The position numbers and the translations under genes were made by a program. DNA of 64,000 bases from Romboutsia faecis (GTDB lineage: Bacteria > Bacillota > Clostridia > Peptostreptococcales > Peptostreptococcaceae), in the NCBI RefSeq assembly GCF_014323405.1, contig NZ_JACRWE010000001.1, positions 1 to 64,000 on the forward strand, given 5' to 3'. The notes below the pieces were generated by a model, which made no database searches, was not told the DNA's origin, and saw only the letters and a list, made by a program, of their open reading frames with translations. Below are positions 17,677-26,439 of this stretch, piece by piece; position 1 is the stretch's first letter, and every line of letters begins with the position of its first letter.

Positions 17677-18135
17677 CTATAAATTTTGATATTCTCTAAA
17701 TTTCTTCAGTAATGATTCATTTTCTCCAAAGAAATTAATAAGTTCATCAATCCTTAAAAGTGTTTCTATGCTAATAGTATGTTCTATTTTTTCTGTTTCC
17801 TCATGAATATATTCCTTTAGACCTATGGTTTCCAAAAAAGAATAGACTACGTTATGTCTATCGAATAGCCTCTTTCCTACTATTTCTCCTATATCAGTCA
17901 ACTGTATATAATCATATTTTCTATAAATTAATAAGTTTTTACTTTCTAACTTCTTTATCATTTTTGTTACTGAAGGAGGTTTAATATTTAGAGAAGTTGA
18001 TATTTCTTTTAACTTTATTTTATCTTCATTTAAAGACAATCTATAAATCATCTCTATATAATCCTCTTCACTTGGTGTTAAAGAGTTATATTTCATATAC
18101 TCATTAAATGTGTAATACTCTTCTCTCTTATTCAA
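17677..18135 (-). CDS. DtxR/MntR-family metal-dependent regulator
   Basis: A 152-aa protein. The N-terminal winged helix (LKEISTSLNIKPPSVTKMIKKLESKNLL) is followed by the dimerisation and metal domain. Residues expected to bind metal are present: Asp and Glu in SEEDYIEMIY, His in DRHNVVY, and the ETEKIEH cluster. This is the MntR-like set, with no C-terminal SH3 domain. It is divergent from feoA-feoB, so iron control of that operon is likely, although a manganese sensor is equally possible from residues alone. The start is TTG at 18135, with GAGGTG upstream. Confidence 0.85.
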   Translation of the reverse strand: MNKREEYYTFNEYMKYNSLTPSEEDYIEMIYRLSLNEDKIKLKEISTSLNIKPPSVTKMIKKLESKNLLIYRKYDYIQLTDIGEIVGKRLFDRHNVVYSFLETIGLKEYIHEETEKIEHTISIETLLRIDELINFFGENESLLKKFREYQNL

Positions 18136-18252
18136 AAAATCACCTCAATATCTACTTATATTAATGTATATTTTAAAAACTTATATTAATTACTATTTTT
18201 TAAATTTTAGGTAACAAACCTGTCTAATAATGCATAAATTAAATTAAGAATG

Positions 18253-18271
18253 TTAGCTTAGGCTAAAATTT
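18253..18271. promoter_or_regulatory. DtxR-like box upstream of feoA
   Basis: TTAGCTTAGGCTAAAATTT agrees at 14 of 19 positions with the DtxR/IdeR consensus TTAGGTTAGGCTAACCTAA, and its core TTAG-CTTAG-GCTAA is partly symmetrical. It lies between the divergent regulator and feoA, just upstream of the feoA ribosome binding site. A second partial symmetry (AGGT-N5-ACCT) lies at about 18209-18221. Confidence 0.5.
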
Positions 18272-18287
18272 AACTTGGAGGTGTGTC

Positions 18288-18515
18288 ATGAAAAACCTTG
18301 CTGATATTCAAGCTAAAAATACAGTAAAAGTAGAAGGACTTTTATCTGATGGAAATTTAAGAGAAAGAATGCTTGCACTTGGCTTAACTGAGGGTGCTTT
18401 AATAGATGTTGTTAGAAAAGGACCAAAAAATAACTTGACAGTTTATAATATCAGGGGTACTAAAATAGCCCTACGTCGTGAAGAAAGTAGTCTAATATTA
18501 GTGTCATCTATTTAA
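18288..18515 (+). CDS. feoA: Ferrous iron transport protein A
   Basis: A 75-aa SH3-like FeoA domain, with the conserved RMLALGLTEGALIDVVRKGP and RGTKIALRREESSLILV segments. FeoA works with FeoB in the membrane to import Fe2+. The GGAGGTG ribosome binding site and ATG at 18288 are clear. feoB starts 34 nt after its stop. Confidence 0.93.
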   Translation: MKNLADIQAKNTVKVEGLLSDGNLRERMLALGLTEGALIDVVRKGPKNNLTVYNIRGTKIALRREESSLILVSSI

Positions 18516-18549
18516 TTTTACTATCATTTATTTAAGGGGGATTATAAAT

Positions 18550-20667
18550 ATGGGCCTAACTCATCAAAGTACTAAAACAAAATCTTTAAAAGACATGTTT
18601 GATATAGAAAAAAAGGAAGATCAATATGTTATAGCTTTGGCTGGAAATCCTAATACAGGAAAAAGTACTGTGTTTAATTATCTAACTGGGCTTAAGCAGC
18701 ATACAGGTAATTGGCCAGGTAAAACTGTAGCTACAGCTAGAGGAGATTTTAAACATAATAATAAGGATTATGCTTTAATAGACTTACCTGGCACCTATTC
18801 TTTATTTGCTTTATCTCAAGAAGAGGTTGTTGCAAGAGATTTCATTTGCTTTGGTAAACCTGATGCAGTTATTGTAGTATGTGATGCTAACTGCTTGGAA
18901 AGAAATTTAAACTTAGCATTTCAAGTAATGGAGTTAACTGATAAGGTGATTTTATGCATCAATTTAGTAGATGAAGCAAAAAAGAAAGGTATACAAATTG
19001 ATAAAACCATACTTGAAAAAGAACTTGGAATTCCAGTCGTTTTAACCGCAGCCCGATCTGGTTACGGTATGAATGATTTGCTTGAAGCTATAGATAAAGT
19101 ATCATCAGGTAAATATAAATTTAACAATAAACCTATAACATATGGAGAAGAAATAGAAAGTAGTGTTAATTTAATAAAAAATGACTTACATGAGTTAATT
19201 CCAGATCTTAATCCTAGGTGGTTAGGTCTTAGATTATTAGATGGGGATAAAAGTATTTTAGAATCTATGAATGAATATATAACATTTGACTATAATGAAT
19301 CTCTTGAAGAAATAAAACATAAGTTACCAAAGATAAATTCTATTAAAAATATAAGAGATGAATTTACTAAAGTAAACTACGACATTGCTAGTTCATTAAG
19401 TAAAAAGTGTACTATGATAAAATCTAAAAATAAAATAGATAGAGATGAAAAAATAGATAAAATACTTACTTCAAAATATTTTGGTATGCCTATAATGCTT
19501 ATATTACTTGCCTTAATACTTTGGATAACTATAGAAGGAGCTAATTATCCATCTGAGCTGTTAGCAAATTTCTTATTTGGCTTACAACCTCATTTGACAG
19601 ATGCTTTAAACTCAATAGGGGCTCCAGTTTGGTTAAGTGGTATGTTAGTAGATGGTCTTTATAAAACTTTAGCTTGGGTTATATCTGTAATGCTACCTCC
19701 TATGGCAATATTCTTCCCTTTATTTACTTTGCTAGAGGATTTAGGATATCTACCTAGAGTTGCTTTTAATTTGGACCATTTATTTAAAAAAGCATGTTGT
19801 CATGGTAAGCAATGTTTAACTATGTGTATGGGATTTGGTTGTAATGCTGCTGGTGTTATTGGTTGTAGAATAATAGACTCTCCTAGAGAAAGACTTATTG
19901 CTATACTTACTAATAACTTTGTTCCATGTAATGGTAGATTTCCAACTTTAATTGCTATTTCAACTATATTCTTTACATCTATGATTACTAATTCTGCTTT
20001 TGCAAGTGTATCTACTGCTTTATGCATTACCTTATTAATAATACTTGGAGTTATTACAACTTTAATTGTATCTTATATATTATCTAAAACTATGCTTAAA
20101 GGGGTTCCATCTACTTTTACTTTAGAGTTACCACCATATAGAACTCCTCAAATAGGTAGAGTAATTTATACTTCTATAGTTGATAGAACTATATTCGTAT
20201 TAGGTAGAGCCATTACTATTGCAATTCCTGCAGGTATAATTATTTGGATATGTGCAAACATATACATTGGTGATGTTAGTATATTAGTTCATGTCGCAAA
20301 CTTTTTGGATCCTATAGCTAAAGTAATTGGGCTCGATGGATTTATATTATTAGCATTTATATTAGGATTTCCTGCTAATGAAATTGTTATACCAATTCTT
20401 TTAATGGCCTATCTTTCTACAGGCTCTATGATTGAAATGGATAACTTTGCTTTAGGTAGTGTATTAATTGAACATGGTTGGACTTATTTAACAGCTCTTA
20501 ATGTAATGTTATTTAGCTTACTCCACTGGCCTTGTGCTACAACATTATTAACTATTAAAAGAGAAACTGGTAGTTTAAAATGGACTGTTGTTGGTTTTTT
20601 ACTTCCTACTTGTCTAGCCTTTATAGTATGTTTCTTAACAACTACTATTTATAATATATTTATATAA
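18550..20667 (+). CDS. feoB: Ferrous iron transporter FeoB
   Basis: A 705-aa protein. The N-terminal G domain has G1 GNPNTGKS (32-39), the switch GNWPGKTVATARG, G3 DLPG (78-81) and G4 NLVD (138-141). The C-terminal half holds about 8-10 transmembrane helices, including the two Gate-like repeats, and the conserved CxxCMGFGCNAAGVxGCR stretch. No FeoC is seen. It is co-transcribed with feoA and ends at a strong terminator. Imports Fe2+ under anoxic conditions. Confidence 0.95.
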   Translation: MGLTHQSTKTKSLKDMFDIEKKEDQYVIALAGNPNTGKSTVFNYLTGLKQHTGNWPGKTVATARGDFKHNNKDYALIDLPGTYSLFALSQEEVVARDFICFGKPDAVIVVCDANCLERNLNLAFQVMELTDKVILCINLVDEAKKKGIQIDKTILEKELGIPVVLTAARSGYGMNDLLEAIDKVSSGKYKFNNKPITYGEEIESSVNLIKNDLHELIPDLNPRWLGLRLLDGDKSILESMNEYITFDYNESLEEIKHKLPKINSIKNIRDEFTKVNYDIASSLSKKCTMIKSKNKIDRDEKIDKILTSKYFGMPIMLILLALILWITIEGANYPSELLANFLFGLQPHLTDALNSIGAPVWLSGMLVDGLYKTLAWVISVMLPPMAIFFPLFTLLEDLGYLPRVAFNLDHLFKKACCHGKQCLTMCMGFGCNAAGVIGCRIIDSPRERLIAILTNNFVPCNGRFPTLIAISTIFFTSMITNSAFASVSTALCITLLIILGVITTLIVSYILSKTMLKGVPSTFTLELPPYRTPQIGRVIYTSIVDRTIFVLGRAITIAIPAGIIIWICANIYIGDVSILVHVANFLDPIAKVIGLDGFILLAFILGFPANEIVIPILLMAYLSTGSMIEMDNFALGSVLIEHGWTYLTALNVMLFSLLHWPCATTLLTIKRETGSLKWTVVGFLLPTCLAFIVCFLTTTIYNIFI

Positions 20668-20669
20668 TA

Positions 20670-20699
20670 AAAAAAGTCTGGTAATTTCCAGACTTTTTT
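20670..20699. terminator. Terminator between feoB and the amidohydrolase gene
   Basis: A perfect 12-bp stem (AAAAAAGTCTGG / CCAGACTTTTTT) with a 6-nt loop, serving the converging genes on both strands. The same stem core recurs at 24162-24188. Confidence 0.9.
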
Positions 20700-20724
20700 A
20701 TTATATTTTATCCTTAAAATATTA

Positions 20725-22350
20725 TTATGCTTTATATATAGTATTTCCTTCTTTTATTGTTTCAAGAACTTTTATATCCTTTATTTCTTCTGGTTTTACT
20801 TCTAATATATTTTTATCAAGAATTACAAAGTCAGCATATTTTCCTTCTTCGATGCTTCCCTTTATGTCTTCTTCAAAGTATTCATAGGCACCATTTATCG
20901 TTACTGCCTTTAATGCTTCTAAAGGTGATATCTTGTGTTGTTCTCCTAGTACTCTTCCAGACTGAGTTTTTCTGTTAACTGCATTGTGCATACCTAGTAT
21001 TTGATTTGGTAATTTTACTGGTGGATCTTGGTGTAGAGTAAACTTTAATCCTTCTTCTAATGCCCATCCAAGTGGAGATATATTTTGAGCTCTTTCTGGA
21101 CCAAATACTGATTCATAGTGATAGTCTCCCCAGAACCAAACATGATCATTGAAAAACGTTGGTATAGCACCTAACTCAGCCGCTTTCTTAACTTGATCTC
21201 TTCTCATAGCTTGACAGTGAACTATTACTGGTCTTAACTCTTTTTTACTTCCAGTTAATTCTAAAGCTTTTTCATAACATCTGAAGAATTGATCCATTGC
21301 CGCATCACCATTAGCATGTGTATGAACTTGCCAATTATTTTCTATACAAGTTTTGTAGTATTCTATCATAGTTTCATCAGTTTGAGTTCTATATCCACAA
21401 TAATCTTTTGGTTCCCCTTCTGGAACCTCATAGTAAGGCTTAGTTAACCAAGCAGTTTTACCTTGAGGAGATCCATCTAGCCAAGTTTTTCCCCCTCCTA
21501 TTTTATAATGATTTTTATACTCTCTTTTTGGAGTTCCTTCGTTTTTCATCATTTTAGCAGTTAGATGTTGTATTGCATATCCTAATATATCTATTTTTAA
21601 TTTACCCATGCTTCCTGCAGTTGTTAACATTTGGTCATATCCTTCATCTAAGCTAGCATCTTGAGCAGTTGTTATCCCTAATGATGCATATAAATCTTGA
21701 GCCTTGACTAAACTATCTAAAACTTGCTCAAATGCAGGTGCAGGTATTATACCTTTTTTTTCTGGAGCCATTATTGCATTTTCTTCTAATATACCATTCG
21801 CTTCTTTTGAATTATCACTTACAGTCCTAACAACTCCACCTTCTGGAACTTCATAATCAGTTCCTCCATATCCAAATAAATCTAATCCTAACGTGTTAGC
21901 AACAGCTAGATGTCCTGATGCATGCGTAACATAAACGGGTATTTCTGTACTTACTTTATCTAAATCAACTTTAGTTGGATGCTCTTTATCATCAAATTTT
22001 GAGTTATCATATCCAAATCCTATTAACCATGATCCTTCAGGTAATGTAGTATTATTCTTGAAATTAATTAATTTTTCTATCATTTCTTCTCTTGAAGTCA
22101 CTTCTGCTAATTGAACTAGTAGTAATGTTTGAGATATCGCCACTATATGACCATGAGGATCTATAAATCCTGGAACCATAGTTTTTCCTTCTAAGTCTAC
22201 TAATTTAATATCTTCATCTTTCATGGATAAAACATCATCGTTAGTCCCAACTTTAGCTATTTTACCATTTTCAACTAAAACAGCTTCTGCTATCGTATTT
22301 TTATCATCTACTGTTATAATTGTTCCATTAAAATAAATAGTTTTCTGCAT
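20725..22350 (-). CDS. Amidohydrolase, YtcJ-like (amidohydrolase 3)
   Basis: A 541-aa metal-dependent hydrolase. It has the N-terminal urease-type beta domain, GFIDPHGHIVA (metal HxH), VHCQAMRRDQ, HTHANGDAAMDQFF, and a long C-terminal part with FTLHQDPPVKLP, as in YtcJ and N-substituted formamide deformylase relatives. Substrates for this family are mostly unknown amides. The GGAGG site and ATG at 22350 are secure. It converges on feoB and shares no operon. Confidence 0.85.
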   Translation of the reverse strand: MQKTIYFNGTIITVDDKNTIAEAVLVENGKIAKVGTNDDVLSMKDEDIKLVDLEGKTMVPGFIDPHGHIVAISQTLLLVQLAEVTSREEMIEKLINFKNNTTLPEGSWLIGFGYDNSKFDDKEHPTKVDLDKVSTEIPVYVTHASGHLAVANTLGLDLFGYGGTDYEVPEGGVVRTVSDNSKEANGILEENAIMAPEKKGIIPAPAFEQVLDSLVKAQDLYASLGITTAQDASLDEGYDQMLTTAGSMGKLKIDILGYAIQHLTAKMMKNEGTPKREYKNHYKIGGGKTWLDGSPQGKTAWLTKPYYEVPEGEPKDYCGYRTQTDETMIEYYKTCIENNWQVHTHANGDAAMDQFFRCYEKALELTGSKKELRPVIVHCQAMRRDQVKKAAELGAIPTFFNDHVWFWGDYHYESVFGPERAQNISPLGWALEEGLKFTLHQDPPVKLPNQILGMHNAVNRKTQSGRVLGEQHKISPLEALKAVTINGAYEYFEEDIKGSIEEGKYADFVILDKNILEVKPEEIKDIKVLETIKEGNTIYKA

Positions 22351-22483
22351 TGTGTTTCCTCCTAAGTATCCTTAATAAATCTATAATATATATTCATAGA
22401 TAGCTATTTACAGACATAGTTTATTTTTATTTTTTACAAGAGTCAACATAGACGTTAACTAAAATTCAAGTTATTCATTAAAA

Positions 22484-24001
22484 TTATTGTTTCATAGATT
22501 TCTTAAAATTTTCATTAACTATCTTTGTGTAACTTAAAAACTCTATTATATTTTCTATTATTTCTTCTTTATTATCTAAAGTTACATCATTTCTATTATC
22601 CCACATTTCTTCAAACATATTATTGCATATAGATTTAAATTGATTGTCAGCTATCACCGCATATTCATTTATAAAGTTGTTAGAGTTAATTGTTGTTAAT
22701 TTAACATTCTTAGACAAATACATTGATGGATTTAACTTATCTTTAAATTCATTGATAAAATCTCCTTCAATAAGTTTTATATTTAAATAAGGATTTTCTT
22801 TTAATATTTTTACCATGTATTCTATATGTTTTTCTATTTGTTTAAAACTTAACTTAACTGGAGTATTAAAAAATCTAAGTTCTCCAGATGATATATATCT
22901 TCTAAGTTCATTTTCATATATCAATACTTTTAATTTCGATTTATATGTCTTATTATTTAAAAATATATTAATCTTCCTTAATTCATCCATTATGTCTTTA
23001 TTTTCACCAAATATACTCTCTGATATTTCAATAAATAGTTCTTCTGGCATAAATAATTCGTTCATAGATCCAATTAACCACTTCAAGTCATTTCCTAATA
23101 TATATTGAGCATATATATTATTCTTAATAATAGATGTACTCATTTTCCTTTCATATATAGGCTTACCTTGTAATTTTAATGAATCTTCAATACTATAATA
23201 CAATTCATCTATAGTCTTTTTTTCTTTTGATAATGTGCTAAATATACATTTACCATCCTTAGTAAATATAGATGAATTTATGATTCTATCCTTAATTATA
23301 AAAAACTGAGCATCACTTGTAATCTCGCAATTATATATTTCTAAATTTACTTCAGGATGTGTAGATATCATGTTAATAATTAATATTGAATCCATTATAA
23401 TATTCTTGCTTTTTCCCATAAAACTAGTTATAAACTTTACTCTAACATTGCTATTGTTTTTCATATTGTGTATAGTTTTTTTCATGTCAGATAAAGATAT
23501 CTTTTCACTATTATTTAATCTAAATAAATCAGCAACTATTGTAATATCAATATCTTTATTTTCTTTCATATATATATCCATTTCATTTTCTAAATAAAGC
23601 TTTCTAAGTTTTGTATTTATACTAGCTAAACTATTATAATTCATTTCTAATTGAGTATCTTTAGGTATTTTATGAACCCTTTTAGTTGGAGTTTTTATAT
23701 AAGATTCTTTTAATTCTCTGAATATATATTTTGATAAAAATTCCTTATCACATTCGTCTATATTTAATCCAAAGTAGTTTATCATATCTTCATACGATAT
23801 AGTATCTAAAGACTTAACTATAAAATTCGATATAGACTTACATACCTTGTTTATATTTTTAGATGTTGGCAAGTTCTTTCCCGATATCCATTTACTGATA
23901 TAAGAGATATCATAACCTAATTCTTTTGCGATAGTGCTCTTTTTCTGATTAGATATATACAATAACTGATCTAATAGTATTCCAAATGTGTCATTATTCA
24001 A
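22484..24001 (-). CDS. Large XRE-type helix-turn-helix protein, uncharacterised C-terminus
   Basis: A 505-aa protein. Residues 5-50 form an XRE/Cro-type HTH (KKSTIAKELGYDISYISKWISGKNLPTSKNINKVCKSI). The remaining ~430 residues are helical and charged and match nothing I know; there is no membrane segment. The start is TTG at 24001, with GGGAGG 8 nt upstream. It is preceded on the same strand by the terminated 183-aa gene and therefore has its own promoter. The C-terminal part may sense a ligand or partner, which is inference. Confidence 0.7.
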   Translation of the reverse strand: MNNDTFGILLDQLLYISNQKKSTIAKELGYDISYISKWISGKNLPTSKNINKVCKSISNFIVKSLDTISYEDMINYFGLNIDECDKEFLSKYIFRELKESYIKTPTKRVHKIPKDTQLEMNYNSLASINTKLRKLYLENEMDIYMKENKDIDITIVADLFRLNNSEKISLSDMKKTIHNMKNNSNVRVKFITSFMGKSKNIIMDSILIINMISTHPEVNLEIYNCEITSDAQFFIIKDRIINSSIFTKDGKCIFSTLSKEKKTIDELYYSIEDSLKLQGKPIYERKMSTSIIKNNIYAQYILGNDLKWLIGSMNELFMPEELFIEISESIFGENKDIMDELRKINIFLNNKTYKSKLKVLIYENELRRYISSGELRFFNTPVKLSFKQIEKHIEYMVKILKENPYLNIKLIEGDFINEFKDKLNPSMYLSKNVKLTTINSNNFINEYAVIADNQFKSICNNMFEEMWDNRNDVTLDNKEEIIENIIEFLSYTKIVNENFKKSMKQ

Positions 24002-24161
24002 TATGTAATCCTCCCTTAAAAGCTCCTAATTTTTCTAATAAAAAATTATATCATTATAAAAATCATTGTACAAACCTGTTTTTTATATGCAATTATACTT
24101 GAATTTTTTTGAATAAATGAGAATTTATATTTTTCATTGCTTATAATATTTTTTTAATAAA

Positions 24162-24188
24162 AAAAGTCTGGATTTAATCCAGACTTTT
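24162..24188 (-). terminator. Terminator of the 183-aa gene
   Basis: An 11-13 bp stem (AAAAGTCTGGATT) with the loop around TTTAA. It overlaps the stop codon by two bases and is followed by T-rich sequence on the minus strand. Confidence 0.8.
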
Positions 24189-24738
24189 ATATTACTTTTA
24201 CTTTTAGTAAAGTGATTATATTGTAATTCAACTTATATGGTATATTTAACATTCTATGAAGTAATTGTTGCCTCTTAATAGTGTTTCTCATAAATTTATT
24301 AAAATTATTATAGTGTTTTCTTTTCTTTACAAATTCTATTGTTTCTTTTTCATTCATTAAAAATATATCTGGCCTATAAAAGTACAAAGTTTCTTCTTGC
24401 GGTAATCTAAAATGTTTTTTTAGAGAATATACAACTTCCTTTTTATAATTACACACATTTATAAAATACTTATATGATTTTGGATTACGTTTTATATCAT
24501 CAACTTTTCTAATTCCAAGTTTATATCCATTATCTATTTTCTCTACAATATCTAATTCAAAAAAGTTTGTTATTGAATCAATACCCCCTATGACTGTTAT
24601 CTCTTTATTTTCTCTTAATTCAAATTGTAAACGAACAGTATTTCCATTTATTTTAGGATTAATTATTATTGTTTCTACTATACTGAAAGAAGGTATCTTC
24701 TTTTCTGATGTTTTATTACTCACTTTCTTATCCTCCAT
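24187..24738 (-). CDS. Uncharacterised 183-aa soluble protein
   Basis: The N-terminal ~20 residues are Lys/Ser-rich. Residues 25-75 look like beta strands (IIINPKINGNTVRLQFELRE...). The C-terminal 70 residues are basic and aromatic (KKRKHYNNFNKFMRNTIKRQQLLHRM). There is no signal peptide or membrane helix and no family I recognise. A GGAGGATAAG site supports the ATG at 24738. It is monocistronic. Confidence 0.6.
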   Translation of the reverse strand: MEDKKVSNKTSEKKIPSFSIVETIIINPKINGNTVRLQFELRENKEITVIGGIDSITNFFELDIVEKIDNGYKLGIRKVDDIKRNPKSYKYFINVCNYKKEVVYSLKKHFRLPQEETLYFYRPDIFLMNEKETIEFVKKRKHYNNFNKFMRNTIKRQQLLHRMLNIPYKLNYNIITLLKVKVI

Positions 24739-25015
24739 TTATTTGGTTAGTCTTAATAAAAACTAACTACTCGTAAATAAAATACTATATTATAGTTTTA
24801 TCAGTCAATAATATTCTATTTTTTTATACAATAAGTATTATTTTTTATCTTTTTTATCATAAAAAATACTATGTAGTTTGTATTTTTTTGTAATATTTCG
24901 TTTTATTTTGTCATTATTGTTAATATTTTATATTTTTTTTTATAGTGATATAAAACAACGAATATAGTAGAATTAAATTAAAGGGAATGTATTTCTGTTC
25001 CATTGGGGGGATATT

Positions 25016-25255
25016 ATGGTTATTTTCACTCTTATTAGTTTGTCAATCATTAGTCTTTGCCTAATATATTTTTTATCTATGGTATGTATTCAACTTAATC
25101 GAATTATGAGTATAAATTTACTCTTAGGAATGGATGTTACAAAGCTATACTCAGACGAAGATCTTGATAAAGACGAAGATTACATTGACTCATTAATAAA
25201 AAGTTGTGCTATGTTTATTTATAAAACTACAAATAAATTTAAAAAACATATTTAA
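25016..25255 (+). CDS. Small membrane-anchored protein, uncharacterised
   Basis: A 79-aa protein. Residues 2-28 are a strongly hydrophobic helix. The cytosolic tail has an acidic stretch (SDEDLDKDEDYIDSLIKS) and a basic end (KTTNKFKKHI). GGGGGGATATT precedes the ATG, and a terminator hairpin follows the stop, so it is a compact real unit. No function is recognised. Confidence 0.6.
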   Translation: MVIFTLISLSIISLCLIYFLSMVCIQLNRIMSINLLLGMDVTKLYSDEDLDKDEDYIDSLIKSCAMFIYKTTNKFKKHI

Positions 25256-25280
25256 AGCCTAGGAAAATTACCTAGGCCTT
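25254..25280. terminator. Hairpin between converging small membrane-protein and GT2 genes
   Basis: GCCTAGG-N7-CCTAGGC stem, flanked by A-rich sequence on the left and CTTTATTTT on the right. It is a good plus-strand terminator and may also serve the minus strand. Confidence 0.75.
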
Positions 25281-25292
25281 TATTTTATGAGT

Positions 25293-26366
25293 TTAATTTT
25301 TTGTTATTATATTTCTAAAAATTTCATCATTTTTTATAACACATTGATTTAAAGGGTTTATTTCTTTACATTTCAGATGATGATAATAAGATTTATTTAT
25401 ACAACCCAATTCAAAATTACATACACATAGACTTAAATTGACATTAAAGTTGAGATAATCTATATTTTCACAGCACATAAACTTTTCACTTTCCTCTAAT
25501 TTAAGGATAGCTTCATACCATGTTGTTGCTTTTAAATATTCCTTTTGAAGTTCAAATGATTCTGCTATATTATAGAATATATTAATATTTGGGCAAGTAT
25601 ATTCAAAACATTTATAAAAATATTCCCTTGATTTTTTATGATCATTTAAAAATAAATAACATTTACCTATTTTGCATAATGAATCAATTATTTCTTCTAC
25701 CCATATTGCTTTAGTTGTAAATTCTTCTAATACTTTTATTGCTTCTTCATAATATCTGTTGCAATATAACTCTTTTCCATAATAATATAAATCTCTATCA
25801 CTTAATTTATTACCAGCTTCTACATTCTTTCTATATAATTTAAGATTTCTATCACTTACACTTTTTACTTTATGGTGTATAATAGCAATATTACTATCTA
25901 AAATTTCTCCACTTATATCTATATATTCATGGACAAATCCTATCCATCTAAAATCTTTACCTTTTTTGACTATTCTATTTCTTCTACCTATAAAAGTAAT
26001 ACATGTATTATTACAATCTAACATATTAGTCTCAAAAGTTACTGCATCTATATTATTAGATAAGTTGTTCTTTAATTTAATTAACTTTTCTTGATTTTCC
26101 TTGTCAAAATACTCATCTGCATCCATCCATAATATATATTCTTTACTTGCCTTACTAAATGAAAAGTTTCTAGCTTCTGAAAAATCATCTATCCACTTAA
26201 AATCATATACTTTTCTTGTATATTCTTTTGCTATTTCTTTTGTTTTGTCAGTTGAACCTGTATCTACAATAATAATTTCATCCACTATATTTATTACGCT
26301 ATCTAAACATCTTCTTATAACCTCTTCTTCATCTTTAACTATCATACATAGACTTAAGCTTATCAT
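25293..26366 (-). CDS. Family 2 glycosyltransferase with TPR-like C-terminus
   Basis: A 357-aa protein. The N-terminal GT-A domain has SLCMIVKDEEEVIRRCLDSV, IVDTGSTDKTKEIA and WMDADEY, where DAD is the DxD metal/nucleotide-sugar motif. From about residue 200 to the end are repeated helical pairs (YYEEAIKVLEEF, ECLNYLFLNDHKKSREYFYKCF-like) of TPR type. This SunS-like arrangement occurs in glycosyltransferases that modify proteins or peptides; the target is unknown. The ATG at 26366 has AAGGTG 9 nt upstream and is preferred over the GTG at 26378. The dynamin-like genes follow upstream on the same strand. Confidence 0.82.
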   Translation of the reverse strand: MISLSLCMIVKDEEEVIRRCLDSVINIVDEIIIVDTGSTDKTKEIAKEYTRKVYDFKWIDDFSEARNFSFSKASKEYILWMDADEYFDKENQEKLIKLKNNLSNNIDAVTFETNMLDCNNTCITFIGRRNRIVKKGKDFRWIGFVHEYIDISGEILDSNIAIIHHKVKSVSDRNLKLYRKNVEAGNKLSDRDLYYYGKELYCNRYYEEAIKVLEEFTTKAIWVEEIIDSLCKIGKCYLFLNDHKKSREYFYKCFEYTCPNINIFYNIAESFELQKEYLKATTWYEAILKLEESEKFMCCENIDYLNFNVNLSLCVCNFELGCINKSYYHHLKCKEINPLNQCVIKNDEIFRNIITKN

Positions 26367-26439
26367 TATGACATTCACCTTACTTTATAGTCGTATTTTA
26401 GTATATGATGAAATGTAATCTTTTGTTAAATGAATTTAC

